Shown: in pieces, positions 26,536 to 35,246 of the stretch
Position numbering within the stretch: position 1 is the first letter of the stretch
Layout of the letters: every line of letters starts with the position of its first letter
Assembly (NCBI GenBank): GCA_001768515.1
Contig: MEOA01000001.1
Span: 372,001-436,000, forward strand
DNA: 64,000 bases
Origin: Bacteroidetes bacterium GWE2_42_24
Lineage (GTDB): Bacteria; Bacteroidota; Bacteroidia; Bacteroidales; TTA-H9
Direction: 5' to 3'
Notes under the pieces: model-generated
Told to the model about the DNA's origin: nothing
Seen by the model: only the letters and a program-made list of their open reading frames with translations
Databases searched by the model: none
Position numbers and translations under genes: made by a program

Positions 26536-28353
26536 ATGCTGAGGGAGTTATATCTTCAGATCAGAGAGTTTTTCCTGTTGTGGCTTTATGAACGCAGGGA
26601 AGTCATCACCCTCCTCATGCGCTGGTGCAGTCTTCCGGTTGGATTGGCAGGTGTATCGGCCGTAATTTATACTTTTGGTTTTTATAGTACACCGCTCACC
26701 GAGAAAATAGCGATGACCACCATACACGTCACAATGGGATTCTACCTTGTGAAGTATGTGTTGAGTTCATTGACCGAACTTCATCCCCTCAAATATCTGC
26801 GACGCACCTGGTTTGAAGGGTTTCTGATGCTCGTGGTGGCCATTTCAGTATTGCTGAGGATTTTTTATGGTCACAACCTGATCGACACGACGTTTATCAG
26901 GCTTGGATTACCGCTCCTTCCTTCGGTGTATGTCCTCTTCATTCAGGTGTACTTTCTCGTGATTCTCCTGGTAGAAATGGCCCGGCTAGCATCAAGGCTC
27001 GATCGAATTCATATAGGTCCGGCAGGATTGCTCACTATTTCGTTTGTCTTTTTAATTATAACCGGGACGCTTCTTTTGATGATGCCGCGTATGACCGTTA
27101 CCGGGGGGATACGCTTTCTGGACTCGTTGTTTACTTCGACGAGTGCCTGTTGTGTAACAGGGCTTATTGTAGTCGATACAGCCTCTTTCTTCACCATGCG
27201 GGGGCAATTTATTATCTTGCTGCTTATTCAGTTGGGTGGCATCAACATCATTTCATTTGCCACATTCTTTACCAGTTTCTACCGTAATCTGGGGGGGCTT
27301 AAGTACCAGTCGCTGATGAAAGATCTTCTTAGCACAGATAAACTGGCCGATACGCACAGCCTGTTGCGGCGGATTGTGATGTACAGTTTTATGATTGAGG
27401 GGGTTGGTACGCTGTTAATCTACCTGTCGTGGAGAGATTACTTTGTCGATTTGTCCTCAGGGCGGCAGTTTTTCTACGCAATTTTCCATTCTATTTCGGC
27501 ATTTAATAATGCCGGATTTTCTTTGTTTACCGACAACCTTGCCGGAGAAATCATAGGGAAAGCCTGGGTTTCGCACATCATCATTGCCTTGCTGATTATT
27601 TTTGGTGGTTTGGGATTTCTTGTCATTCAGGATGTTTTTTCACCCCGAAGTATCCTCTTCAGGATAAAACATCCCTGGCGCCGCATCGCGACATCCTCAA
27701 AAGTGGTATTACTCACCTCCGGCATCCTGATCCTGGCCGGGATGTTTGTATTTCTGATTGCTCCCCACAACGAAGCCATTCAGGGGCTCTCGTGGGGACG
27801 TAAGATACTGGCGGCTTTTTTCCAGTCGGTAGTGAGCCGCACTGCCGGCTTCAATTCAGTCGATCTGTCGTTACTGCCTACCTCGATTATTGTTTTCTTC
27901 ATGTTTCTGATGTATGTGGGCGGATCACCCGGCTCTACTGCCGGGGGAATTAAAACCACCACATTCGCTGTGTTGATGCGTTCGTCGGTAGCAACATTGA
28001 GAGGAGAAAAATACCTCACGATGTTCAGGCGAAACATCTCTTTCGACACGCTTGACAAAGCTTATGCGTTAGCCTTCTACAGCATGGCGGTCATCATGCT
28101 GTCGGCATTTCTGTTAACATTTACTGAACCTGATGTCAACTTTGTGAGTATTCTTTTTGAAGAGATTTCGGCCTTTGCAACGGTAGGGCTCTCCACTGGC
28201 ATCACAGCACAGATGAGTGATTCAGGGCGGTTAATTCTCATCATGTCAATGTTTATTGGAAGGGTTGGAACCCTTACGCTCGGTATGGCACTCACCCGTA
28301 AAGTAGCCTTTACCCGACAGAGTTACCCGACTGCCGACATCCCAATTGGTTAA
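26536..28353 (+). CDS. trkH: TrkH/KtrB-type potassium uptake channel subunit
   Basis: An integral membrane potassium translocator of 605 residues. It shows repeated M1-P-M2 units with filter-like segments (STSACCVTGLIVVDT, SAFNNAGFSL, SRTAGFNSVDLS, SAFATVGLSTGIT), each with the conserved glycine. An N-terminal extension of about 130 residues adds helices before the core, as often seen in Bacteroidota. It works with the RCK protein encoded 6 bp upstream. It ends 2 bp before the next gene, so the operon may extend to the glycosidase. Confidence 0.93.
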   Translation: MLRELYLQIREFFLLWLYERREVITLLMRWCSLPVGLAGVSAVIYTFGFYSTPLTEKIAMTTIHVTMGFYLVKYVLSSLTELHPLKYLRRTWFEGFLMLVVAISVLLRIFYGHNLIDTTFIRLGLPLLPSVYVLFIQVYFLVILLVEMARLASRLDRIHIGPAGLLTISFVFLIITGTLLLMMPRMTVTGGIRFLDSLFTSTSACCVTGLIVVDTASFFTMRGQFIILLLIQLGGINIISFATFFTSFYRNLGGLKYQSLMKDLLSTDKLADTHSLLRRIVMYSFMIEGVGTLLIYLSWRDYFVDLSSGRQFFYAIFHSISAFNNAGFSLFTDNLAGEIIGKAWVSHIIIALLIIFGGLGFLVIQDVFSPRSILFRIKHPWRRIATSSKVVLLTSGILILAGMFVFLIAPHNEAIQGLSWGRKILAAFFQSVVSRTAGFNSVDLSLLPTSIIVFFMFLMYVGGSPGSTAGGIKTTTFAVLMRSSVATLRGEKYLTMFRRNISFDTLDKAYALAFYSMAVIMLSAFLLTFTEPDVNFVSILFEEISAFATVGLSTGITAQMSDSGRLILIMSMFIGRVGTLTLGMALTRKVAFTRQSYPTADIPIG

Positions 28354-28355
28354 AA

Positions 28356-30359
28356 ATGACGCTTATGTTTGGTTTGAACAAATTCACGCTCTACACAATT
28401 TTCGCCCTCTTGCCCGGCTGTCTGTCAGCACAGCCTAATCCGGCTGCATGGCCCGATGAGCTCAACATGAATTATACCCCATCTTCGGCATTCGATCAGC
28501 CGGGTGCCTTCATGAGTGATATGGGAGCATGGTTTGGGTTCGGAGTACCATCTGAAGACCATCCCGAATGTTATGGGGCGTTCACCGGCCCATGGCTTAT
28601 GAATGGTCAGCCCGGCTGGATATCCGACGGCCTGATTCAATTTACCCTTACCGACATCACGGGAAAGACAGTGATCAGGCCTGTCGGTTTCGAAGCCCAT
28701 GGATTCCCGGGACGTCTGGAGCAAAGCATGAAGTTCGGAAACATTCTGATGCGCTCAGAACTGGTGTTCGCGTCGGCAAGCACGGCACTCACCAGGGTTA
28801 TCCTGATTAACCCGGGACCTGAATCCGAAAAGGTCATTCCGGTGTGGAAAGGACGGTTGTTCGCCAACACGTTAAAAGCAAAAATACTTGATGATGGCCT
28901 CCGGCTTACAGATAAGTCCGGATCACGCGTGATCAGCCTGCGCACCACTGCAGGAGCAGAGGTGGAAACGGTTAATGATTCCGTTTTCTCGCTGAAGAAC
29001 AAACCCTTGACATTAACGCCCAAAGGATTTGCTACCTACATCGTGGCAGTAAGCTCTTTCAATGATTCCGGTGAGGTCTCACTGGGACTGTCTTCTGTTA
29101 ATGAGGTACTCGGGAATCCGGATGCTGTATTCGATAAAAACATGGTTCGTTGGAAGGGTTATTTACAAGCCGCTTTTAAGAATCTGAAGTCATCACCCGA
29201 CTCGGCAGCTGCCCCCGGGATAATAGTGAAAAGTATTCAGACACTCACCACCAACTGGCGGGCAAAGATGGGAGCGCTTACCCATGATGGCATATTCCCC
29301 TCTTCATTCTACAAGGGCTTTTATGGCTTCTGGGCATGGGATAGCTGGAAACAGGCTGCTGCATGCGCATGGTTTAATCCTGCTCTGGCAGAATCGCAGG
29401 TAAGGCTTATGTTTAGCCGCCAGGACACATCAGGCATGGTGCCCGATGTGATTTACGCTGACCCTTCCGGCGATAACTTCCGCAACACGAAGCCGCCTCT
29501 TTCGGGATGGGCTGTAAACGAAATTTATGATGCAACTTCAGATGTTGCATTCGTGAAGGAGATGCTTCCCGCGCTACTCCGTTATCATGCCTGGTGGTTC
29601 AGGTACCGGGATGCCGATCAGAATGGCCTCTGTTCATGGGGCTCTGCCGATAATACCCTGGAGGCTGCCAAATGGGAAAGTGGCATGGATAATGCCGCAC
29701 GGTTTGATCATGCTGAACTGGTTCCTTCAGGCGACCATGCATGGTGTATGACACAGGAATCGCCCGACCTGAATGGTTATCTCTATGCTGAGAAACTATA
29801 CCTGGCCCGGTTGTGCGAAGCAGCCGGGAGAAATGATGATGCTGCAACGTTGAGAACCGAAGCCGGTAAACTTCGTACGCTGATCAATGAGGTGCTCTGG
29901 GATAAGACGGAAGGCTTTTATGCTGACAGATACGCCGGGCAAGGTCGGTTTATCGGGGTAGCCGGTACTGAAGGGTGGATTCCACTGTGGGCGGGCGTAC
30001 CGGATAGCCTTCAGGCCAGCTCGACAGCGAATATTATCACTGACCCTACGCTCTTCCACACGCTGATGCCTTTCCCGACCCTCGCGGTTAGGGCGGCAGG
30101 TTTCGCTCCGGATAAAGGATACTGGCGCGGACCCGTCTGGCTTGATCAGGCCGGCTTTGCCCTGGCCGGGCTGCGACGTTACGGAATCAGCACAACTGCC
30201 GATGAACTCCTGCATCAACTGCTCACCGCGCAAAACGGCATTACAGAAAAAGGGACTCCGCTATTTGAAAATTATAATCCCCTGACAACACAGGGACAAA
30301 ACGCTCCCCACTTCTCATGGAGTGCCGCCCATCTGATACTTATGCTGATGCAGCGTTGA
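28356..30359 (+). CDS. Secreted GH63/trehalase-like glycosidase (MGH1-type)
   Basis: A 667-residue (alpha/alpha)6-barrel glycosidase with a signal peptide (cleavage near SAQP, about residue 27). The N-terminal half is a beta-sandwich. The catalytic barrel starts near 290. The general acid is expected in the FWAWDSWKQ segment (about 326-334), and the C-terminal FENYNPLTTQG segment carries the conserved glutamate. FHTLMPFPTLA and YWRGPVWLDQAG are typical of GH63/GH37. The linkage specificity (alpha-glucoside, trehalose or alpha-mannoside-like) cannot be read from sequence alone. It is 2 bp after trkH, an odd pairing that may be only positional. Confidence 0.82.
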   Translation: MTLMFGLNKFTLYTIFALLPGCLSAQPNPAAWPDELNMNYTPSSAFDQPGAFMSDMGAWFGFGVPSEDHPECYGAFTGPWLMNGQPGWISDGLIQFTLTDITGKTVIRPVGFEAHGFPGRLEQSMKFGNILMRSELVFASASTALTRVILINPGPESEKVIPVWKGRLFANTLKAKILDDGLRLTDKSGSRVISLRTTAGAEVETVNDSVFSLKNKPLTLTPKGFATYIVAVSSFNDSGEVSLGLSSVNEVLGNPDAVFDKNMVRWKGYLQAAFKNLKSSPDSAAAPGIIVKSIQTLTTNWRAKMGALTHDGIFPSSFYKGFYGFWAWDSWKQAAACAWFNPALAESQVRLMFSRQDTSGMVPDVIYADPSGDNFRNTKPPLSGWAVNEIYDATSDVAFVKEMLPALLRYHAWWFRYRDADQNGLCSWGSADNTLEAAKWESGMDNAARFDHAELVPSGDHAWCMTQESPDLNGYLYAEKLYLARLCEAAGRNDDAATLRTEAGKLRTLINEVLWDKTEGFYADRYAGQGRFIGVAGTEGWIPLWAGVPDSLQASSTANIITDPTLFHTLMPFPTLAVRAAGFAPDKGYWRGPVWLDQAGFALAGLRRYGISTTADELLHQLLTAQNGITEKGTPLFENYNPLTTQGQNAPHFSWSAAHLILMLMQR

Positions 30360-30498
30360 AAAATTCATTTGAAGACCGGCCGGATAGGGGTTTGTAAACA
30401 ATAAGGCGGTGGTACTGATACCCTTCATTGTTTTCCGTTAAGAGCAAGACCTTCTCAGATAGCCAATAGCCGATAGTTAACAGCCGGCGGGAAACTGC

Positions 30499-30506
30499 TA
30501 CCTTTG
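30499..30506 (+). promoter_or_regulatory. -7 box of the DUF3109 gene
   Basis: TACCTTTG fits TAnnTTTG, 18 bp before the ATG at 30525. It argues against the upstream TTG start at 30504. Confidence 0.5.
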
Positions 30507-30524
30507 CGCTCAAATTTATGCCTG

Positions 30525-31082
30525 ATGAAAATTGTTGACAATTGCCTGGTTTCCGATGAACTGGGAACCATCCATTTTGCCTGTGATCTCTCGCAATGCC
30601 ATGGTGCATGTTGCGTAGAGGGTGATGCCGGGGCACCGGTTGCCGAGAACGAGATCGGCCTGTTGGAAGATTGCCTGGAGAGTGTAATGCCCTACATGAC
30701 CGAAAAGGGGCGTGCCGAAGTGACCCGTTACGGTGTGTTTGACTATGATGCAGCAGGCAATTTCGTGACCCCGCTGGTTGAAGGGCGTGAATGCGCATTT
30801 GTTTATTTCGAAGGGGAAACTGCCCTTTGCGCGATCGAGAAGGCCTGGCTGGAAGGGAAGAGCACTTTCAGGAAACCTGTATCATGTCACCTCTACCCTG
30901 TACGCATCCAGAAGTTGAAGGAAAATGACGGAATCAACTATCACAAATGGCATATTTGTAAGCCGGCACTAAAAAGAGGCCGGAATGAAGGAATTCCCCT
31001 CTACCGATTCCTCAAGGAACCTCTGATCAGAGCTTATGGCGAAAAATGGTACGAGGATCTGGTGAAAGAAATAGAAGCATAA
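30525..31082 (+). CDS. DUF3109 (YkgJ-like cysteine cluster) protein
   Basis: A 185-residue cytoplasmic protein of the DUF3109 family, widespread in Bacteroidota and without assigned function. It has a cysteine pattern typical of a bound metal or Fe-S cluster: CDLSQCHGACC near 20-30, then Cys in ECAFV and LCAIE, SCHLYPVRI and ICKPAL. The YkgJ group shows the same arrangement. The start is set by the -7 box just upstream. Confidence 0.85.
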   Translation: MKIVDNCLVSDELGTIHFACDLSQCHGACCVEGDAGAPVAENEIGLLEDCLESVMPYMTEKGRAEVTRYGVFDYDAAGNFVTPLVEGRECAFVYFEGETALCAIEKAWLEGKSTFRKPVSCHLYPVRIQKLKENDGINYHKWHICKPALKRGRNEGIPLYRFLKEPLIRAYGEKWYEDLVKEIEA

Positions 31083-31501
31083 AACAACACTTTTCATAGC
31101 TTTCCGGCCTTTAATCTCTCCGTGGTCAGTTCAGATTGCTGACCAATGATTCTGGTGGGGTGTTGAACGGGATTGAGCGAAAGAGAGGCAGGCAAAAAGA
31201 CATCAATTTACTGAATTGCCAGGCGACATTGTAGCGCCACGGTTTATCATTTCTGCTGATTCATCAGATCGGGGAGTGTTATTCCATTCTGTCCGTCGAA
31301 ATGATATTGCCTGCGATAAAGAACTAAACCCTATATATTTAACATGATTGACCCCCTGATAAAGTTTAGGGCTGTAAGCCGGGATACGATCCAACAAACT
31401 ATCATTCAAATTTTTATCTGAAACATGTTATATTTCCACCCTTTTTCCTAAATTTGCCCCCTTATCGCGTAATTTTTTCAATGTAAATAATTTAAAGTCA
31501 A
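31083..31501 (+). promoter_or_regulatory. Long leader/upstream region of EF-G2
   Basis: No gene in 419 bp. TAAATTTG at 31449-31456 is a good -7 box, 45 bp before the EF-G2 start. In Bacteroides thetaiotaomicron the EF-G2 gene is activated by the carbon regulator Cur, so this length would leave room for an activator site. I could not recognise one. Confidence 0.45.
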
Positions 31502-33634
31502 ATGAAGGTTTATCAGACGAAAGAAATCCGCAATATCGCACTCGTTGGAGGCGCTAAAACCGGAAAAACCACCCTCGCCGAATCGATGCTATTCGAAGGC
31601 GGCGTGATCACCCGAAGAGGTACGATCGAAGACAAAAATACCGTTTCTGACTATCGTGAAATAGAGCTTGAGCGTCAAAACTCGGTCTATTCCACAGTTT
31701 TATATGCCGAATATGAAGGAAAGAAGATCAACATGATCGATTGCCCTGGCTTCGATGATTTTGTTGGTGAGGTGGTTGCAGCCTTTAAGGTAGCTGATAC
31801 CGCATTGATGGTTGTTAATGCTCAGAACGGTGTAGAGGTTGGTACAGAGATCACATGGCGCAATGCAACCAGGTATGAGATGCCGGTAATTTTCGTTGTA
31901 AACCATCTTGAGCATGAGAATTCTAATTTCGATGAAACCGTTCGTCAGTTACACCAGTCATTTGGCGGTGGTGTTACGGTATGTCAGTATCCCGTGAATG
32001 AAGGTGTTAGTTTCGATTCTGTGATTGACCTTCTTCAGATGAAGATGCTGAAGTTTAAAAACGGTGGTGGTAAAGCTGAAGTGCTTGACATCCCCGCCGG
32101 TGAAAAGAGTAAAGCCGATGACCTCTATGCCAAACTGGTTGAAGAACTTGCCGCCAACGATGAAGAACTCATGGAGAAATTCTTCGAAAACGGCTCTTTG
32201 ACTGAAGAAGAAATGAGCCGTGGCCTGAAGATCGGTCTTACCACCCGTGGTGTTTTCCCGGTTTTCTGTGTTAACGCGAAAGCCGATATGGGCGTCAATC
32301 GTCTGATGCAGTTTATCTGCAATACCGTTCCTGCTCCCGATGAAGTAGCCCCGGTTAAGACCACCGAAGGAAAGGAACTTTCATGCAAGGCCTCTGATCC
32401 TGCAAGTGCGCTCGTGTTCAAGACCTCTATTGAGCAGCACATTGGTGAAATCAGCTTCTTCAAAGTCTTTGCCGGTGAAATTGCAGAAGCCATGGATATG
32501 GTCAATTCACAAAATTCATCCAAAGAGCGTCTTTCACAGCTCTTTGCTGTAGCAGGAAAGAACCGCGTAAAACTCGACAAGGTAGTCGCCGGAGATATTG
32601 CTGCTGCCATCAAGCTGAAAAGCGTCAAGACCAATCATACCCTCAATTCTCCCAGGAATGCCGATGACCGCATCGAGCCGATCGTTTATCCCAATCCTAA
32701 AATCACCATGGCTGTTAAAGCCAAAAACGCCAGCGATGACGAAAAAATCGGCACACTGTTCCACGAAATGCACCGTGTAGATCCTACTCTGACGGTCGAA
32801 CAATCGAAAGAGCTGCGTCAGTTGATCATCGGTGGTCAGGGTGAATTACATCTCAATATTGCCAAATGGCTCATCGAGAATGTCCACAAGATTGCCATCG
32901 ACTTCATCGCACCGCGCATCCCTTACCGTGAAACCATCACAAAGTCGGCCAAGTCCATGTATCGTCATAAAAAACAATCTGGCGGTTCAGGTCAGTTTGG
33001 TGAAGTTCACATGATGATCCAGCCTTACAATGAAGGAATGTCTAACCAGACCGAATTCCCTGTACGTGGTTCCGATGTTCATGAACTTGACTGGGGCGGC
33101 AAACTCGTGCTGAATAACTGTATCGTTGGTGGTGCCATCGATGCCCGTTTTATTCCCGCCATCCTGAAGGGTATCATGGAAAAAATTGAGCAGGGTCCGC
33201 TTACCGGCTCTTATGCCCGCGACATCGTGGTTAACATCTATGATGGTAAAATGCACCCTGTCGATTCAAACGAAATCTCCTTCAAGCTCGCAGGACGTAA
33301 TGCCTTCAGAGAGGCTTTCAAAAATGCTGGTCCCAAGATTCTGGAGCCTATCTATGATGTTGAAGTAATCATGCCCGAAGATAAGATGGGCGATGTGATG
33401 ACCGACCTTCAGGGCCGCCGTGCCATGATCATGGGAATGGACAGCGAAGGAAATTATCAGAAGATCAAAGCTCGTGTTCCGCTTGCTGAAATGAACCGCT
33501 ATTCCACTTCCCTGAGCTCAATCACCAGTGGCCGTGCCATGTATTCGCTCAAATTTGCCGAATACGCCCAGGTACCGCCCGATGTTCAGACTGCACTGCT
33601 CAAGGCTTACGAAGAACAGGATACTGAAGAATAG
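31502..33634 (+). CDS. fusA2: EF-G2, elongation factor G paralogue with altered GTPase motifs
   Basis: A 710-residue EF-G-like protein that promotes ribosomal translocation. All five EF-G domains can be followed, ending in the domain IV/V segments. The G domain is unusual. The P-loop is GGAKTGKT (16-23). The usual DTPGH is DCPGF with Phe84 in place of the catalytic His. The NKxD motif is NHLE (134-137), and the switch I ERGIT is replaced by ERQNSVYST. These changes match the Bacteroides EF-G2 paralogue shown to translocate without GTP hydrolysis and to help during carbon limitation. The main fusA is not in the window. Long leader with its own promoter and a strong terminator. Confidence 0.88.
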   Translation: MKVYQTKEIRNIALVGGAKTGKTTLAESMLFEGGVITRRGTIEDKNTVSDYREIELERQNSVYSTVLYAEYEGKKINMIDCPGFDDFVGEVVAAFKVADTALMVVNAQNGVEVGTEITWRNATRYEMPVIFVVNHLEHENSNFDETVRQLHQSFGGGVTVCQYPVNEGVSFDSVIDLLQMKMLKFKNGGGKAEVLDIPAGEKSKADDLYAKLVEELAANDEELMEKFFENGSLTEEEMSRGLKIGLTTRGVFPVFCVNAKADMGVNRLMQFICNTVPAPDEVAPVKTTEGKELSCKASDPASALVFKTSIEQHIGEISFFKVFAGEIAEAMDMVNSQNSSKERLSQLFAVAGKNRVKLDKVVAGDIAAAIKLKSVKTNHTLNSPRNADDRIEPIVYPNPKITMAVKAKNASDDEKIGTLFHEMHRVDPTLTVEQSKELRQLIIGGQGELHLNIAKWLIENVHKIAIDFIAPRIPYRETITKSAKSMYRHKKQSGGSGQFGEVHMMIQPYNEGMSNQTEFPVRGSDVHELDWGGKLVLNNCIVGGAIDARFIPAILKGIMEKIEQGPLTGSYARDIVVNIYDGKMHPVDSNEISFKLAGRNAFREAFKNAGPKILEPIYDVEVIMPEDKMGDVMTDLQGRRAMIMGMDSEGNYQKIKARVPLAEMNRYSTSLSSITSGRAMYSLKFAEYAQVPPDVQTALLKAYEEQDTEE

Positions 33635-33660
33635 TGAATCCGTAACGCTATACAATGCAA

Positions 33661-33694
33661 ATGGCCGGCCTTATAAAGGCCGGCCATTGTTTTT
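33661..33694 (+). terminator. Rho-independent terminator after EF-G2
   Basis: A perfect 12-bp stem (33661-33672 / 33676-33687) with a 3-nt loop, followed by TGTTTTTT. It lies between the convergent EF-G2 and EamA genes and could act on both. Confidence 0.9.
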
Positions 33695-33728
33695 TAGTCA
33701 GGATGAGGCGTGGTTCTTTCGCTTCCGG

Positions 33729-34631
33729 CTAGAGAAAGAATAAGACCACACCGATGACACTCACTACAGCACCAATCACTTCACGCAGGGTAATCTTCTG
33801 ACCCATAAATATTACTGATGGTGCAATGATCAGCACCGGGACAATGGCCATTAATGTGGAAGCAATGCCGGTAGAAGTATATTGTACCGATAATAGTGAA
33901 AAACTTACGCCAAGAAAAGGGCCGAAAACAGAGCCCAGCAGAACCCCCTTCATCGCTTTGCGATCATGCAATGCTGCTGTAACAAGATTTGTTTTGCGGA
34001 AACCTGCCACGATAAGCCCAAAGCCAACCATGCCTGCCATTATGCGGATATGGCTTGCAGCAAACGGGTCGTAATCGCCCATCCCGTACTTGCTGATCAC
34101 AAGCCCTACCGCCTGACCTGCTGCACCCCCCAACGCAAAAAGAAGCCCCTTAAGGGGATAATTTAACGCCAGCTTATTGTTGCTGCTATTACGCGCCAGA
34201 ATAGCCATGGCAATACCTCCAACGGTGAGTGTCATCCCACCCAGGTGAAGCCATCCCATCGTTTCACCCAACACGAGCCATCCTATAAAAGCAGTAATAG
34301 GCGGCACCAGTGTCATGATCAGCATCGCCACCCGTGCCGATAGTAAGGCATAACTGCGGAAAAGACAGTAGTCACCAAAAACAAAACCCACCAGCCCCGA
34401 TAAGATCAGCCATCCCCAGTTATGCACCGAAGCATCGAACGGTAACGGAGTTCCCCGGTAAATCCAGGTAAAGAGCAGCAAGATGAAAAAGGCGATGAAA
34501 AGCCGAAGAAAATTTACCGCCAGCGAACCAATACGCCTGGTTGCCATCTCGAACGACAGGGCAGTAACAGTCCAGAAAACAGCGGTAGCCAAAGCGGCCG
34601 ATTCACCGGCATAGGCGAAGGGAGGGGTCAT
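33729..34631 (-). CDS. EamA/DMT-family transporter
   Basis: An inner-membrane transporter of 300 residues with ten hydrophobic helices in two EamA halves (about 5-140 and 150-295). Family members export amino acids, nucleotides or other metabolites; the substrate is not predictable here. It has its own -7 box and no partner gene. Ends at a shared terminator region with EF-G2. Confidence 0.9.
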   Translation of the reverse strand: MTPPFAYAGESAALATAVFWTVTALSFEMATRRIGSLAVNFLRLFIAFFILLLFTWIYRGTPLPFDASVHNWGWLILSGLVGFVFGDYCLFRSYALLSARVAMLIMTLVPPITAFIGWLVLGETMGWLHLGGMTLTVGGIAMAILARNSSNNKLALNYPLKGLLFALGGAAGQAVGLVISKYGMGDYDPFAASHIRIMAGMVGFGLIVAGFRKTNLVTAALHDRKAMKGVLLGSVFGPFLGVSFSLLSVQYTSTGIASTLMAIVPVLIIAPSVIFMGQKITLREVIGAVVSVIGVVLFFL

Positions 34632-34651
34632 TGACTCACATTTTAAGCCGG

Positions 34652-34659
34652 CAAAGATA
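34652..34659 (-). promoter_or_regulatory. -7 box of the EamA gene
   Basis: Minus-strand TATCTTTG, 20 bp before the start codon, matches TAnnTTTG. Confidence 0.5.
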
Positions 34660-34845
34660 CATTTTTCAAACGTTTACACTCGGCCCGGCTCATTAAGACT
34701 TTGCTTCAGGTTATGAATCGTCTGATTATATACATGAAGAAGTCCACACTCCCCTTCTAAAAAGCAACAAATCACTAAAATGACTCCCTGCTAAAAAAAC
34801 GCAGATAGCTATCGGTAGCCAAAGCCAAAACCAATGTTCTACGAT

Positions 34846-35155
34846 AAGATGTCACCCCTTCGGGGTTTTTGGTTCTGTTGATAATGTTGTTCTGTAATAA
34901 TGCCACCCCTTCGGGGTTTTGGTTCTTTTTGTTCAGTGGTTCTTCGTGTCATTATCACGCCAACCAACATCTCGCGCCAGCCAGTCAATGTCTTCCTATG
35001 GTTATCACGAGTTTATATCCAAGCCTTACCTGAATTACACAGAGTTACACAGAGGAGAAATTTATCCACTCTGTGGCTCTCCGTGCTTCTCTGTGGCTCT
35101 CCGTGTAATAATCGCACCACCAACATCCCGCACCAGCCAATGCCAAAGCCTAAGT
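34846..35155. repeat. Dispersed intergenic repeat R (copy 2) and related short repeats
   Basis: Two copies of the palindrome CACCCCTTCGGGGTT with flanking GGTTCT (34853-34930), a block TTACACAGAG...CTCTGTGGCTCTCCGTG with a local repeat (35035-35105), and TGTAATAATCGCACCACCAACATC...CAATGCCAAAGC (35103-35152). Most match 25570-25715 in inverse orientation. Frames through this DNA (34900-35245) are translated repeats, not genes. No gene is seen in 34660-35246. Confidence 0.65.
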
Positions 35156-35246
35156 AAGTCCGATTCTAAATGCTGCTTTAAGCCTTCGCCTTCTTATAAA
35201 GAAACATCAGCCATGCATAATTGCCGTAGTGCAGCCAATCCTTAAA

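Noticed and set aside
34900-35245. Overlapping frames of 85 and 108 codons
   Set aside because: They lie in dispersed repeat R, which explains the sequence.
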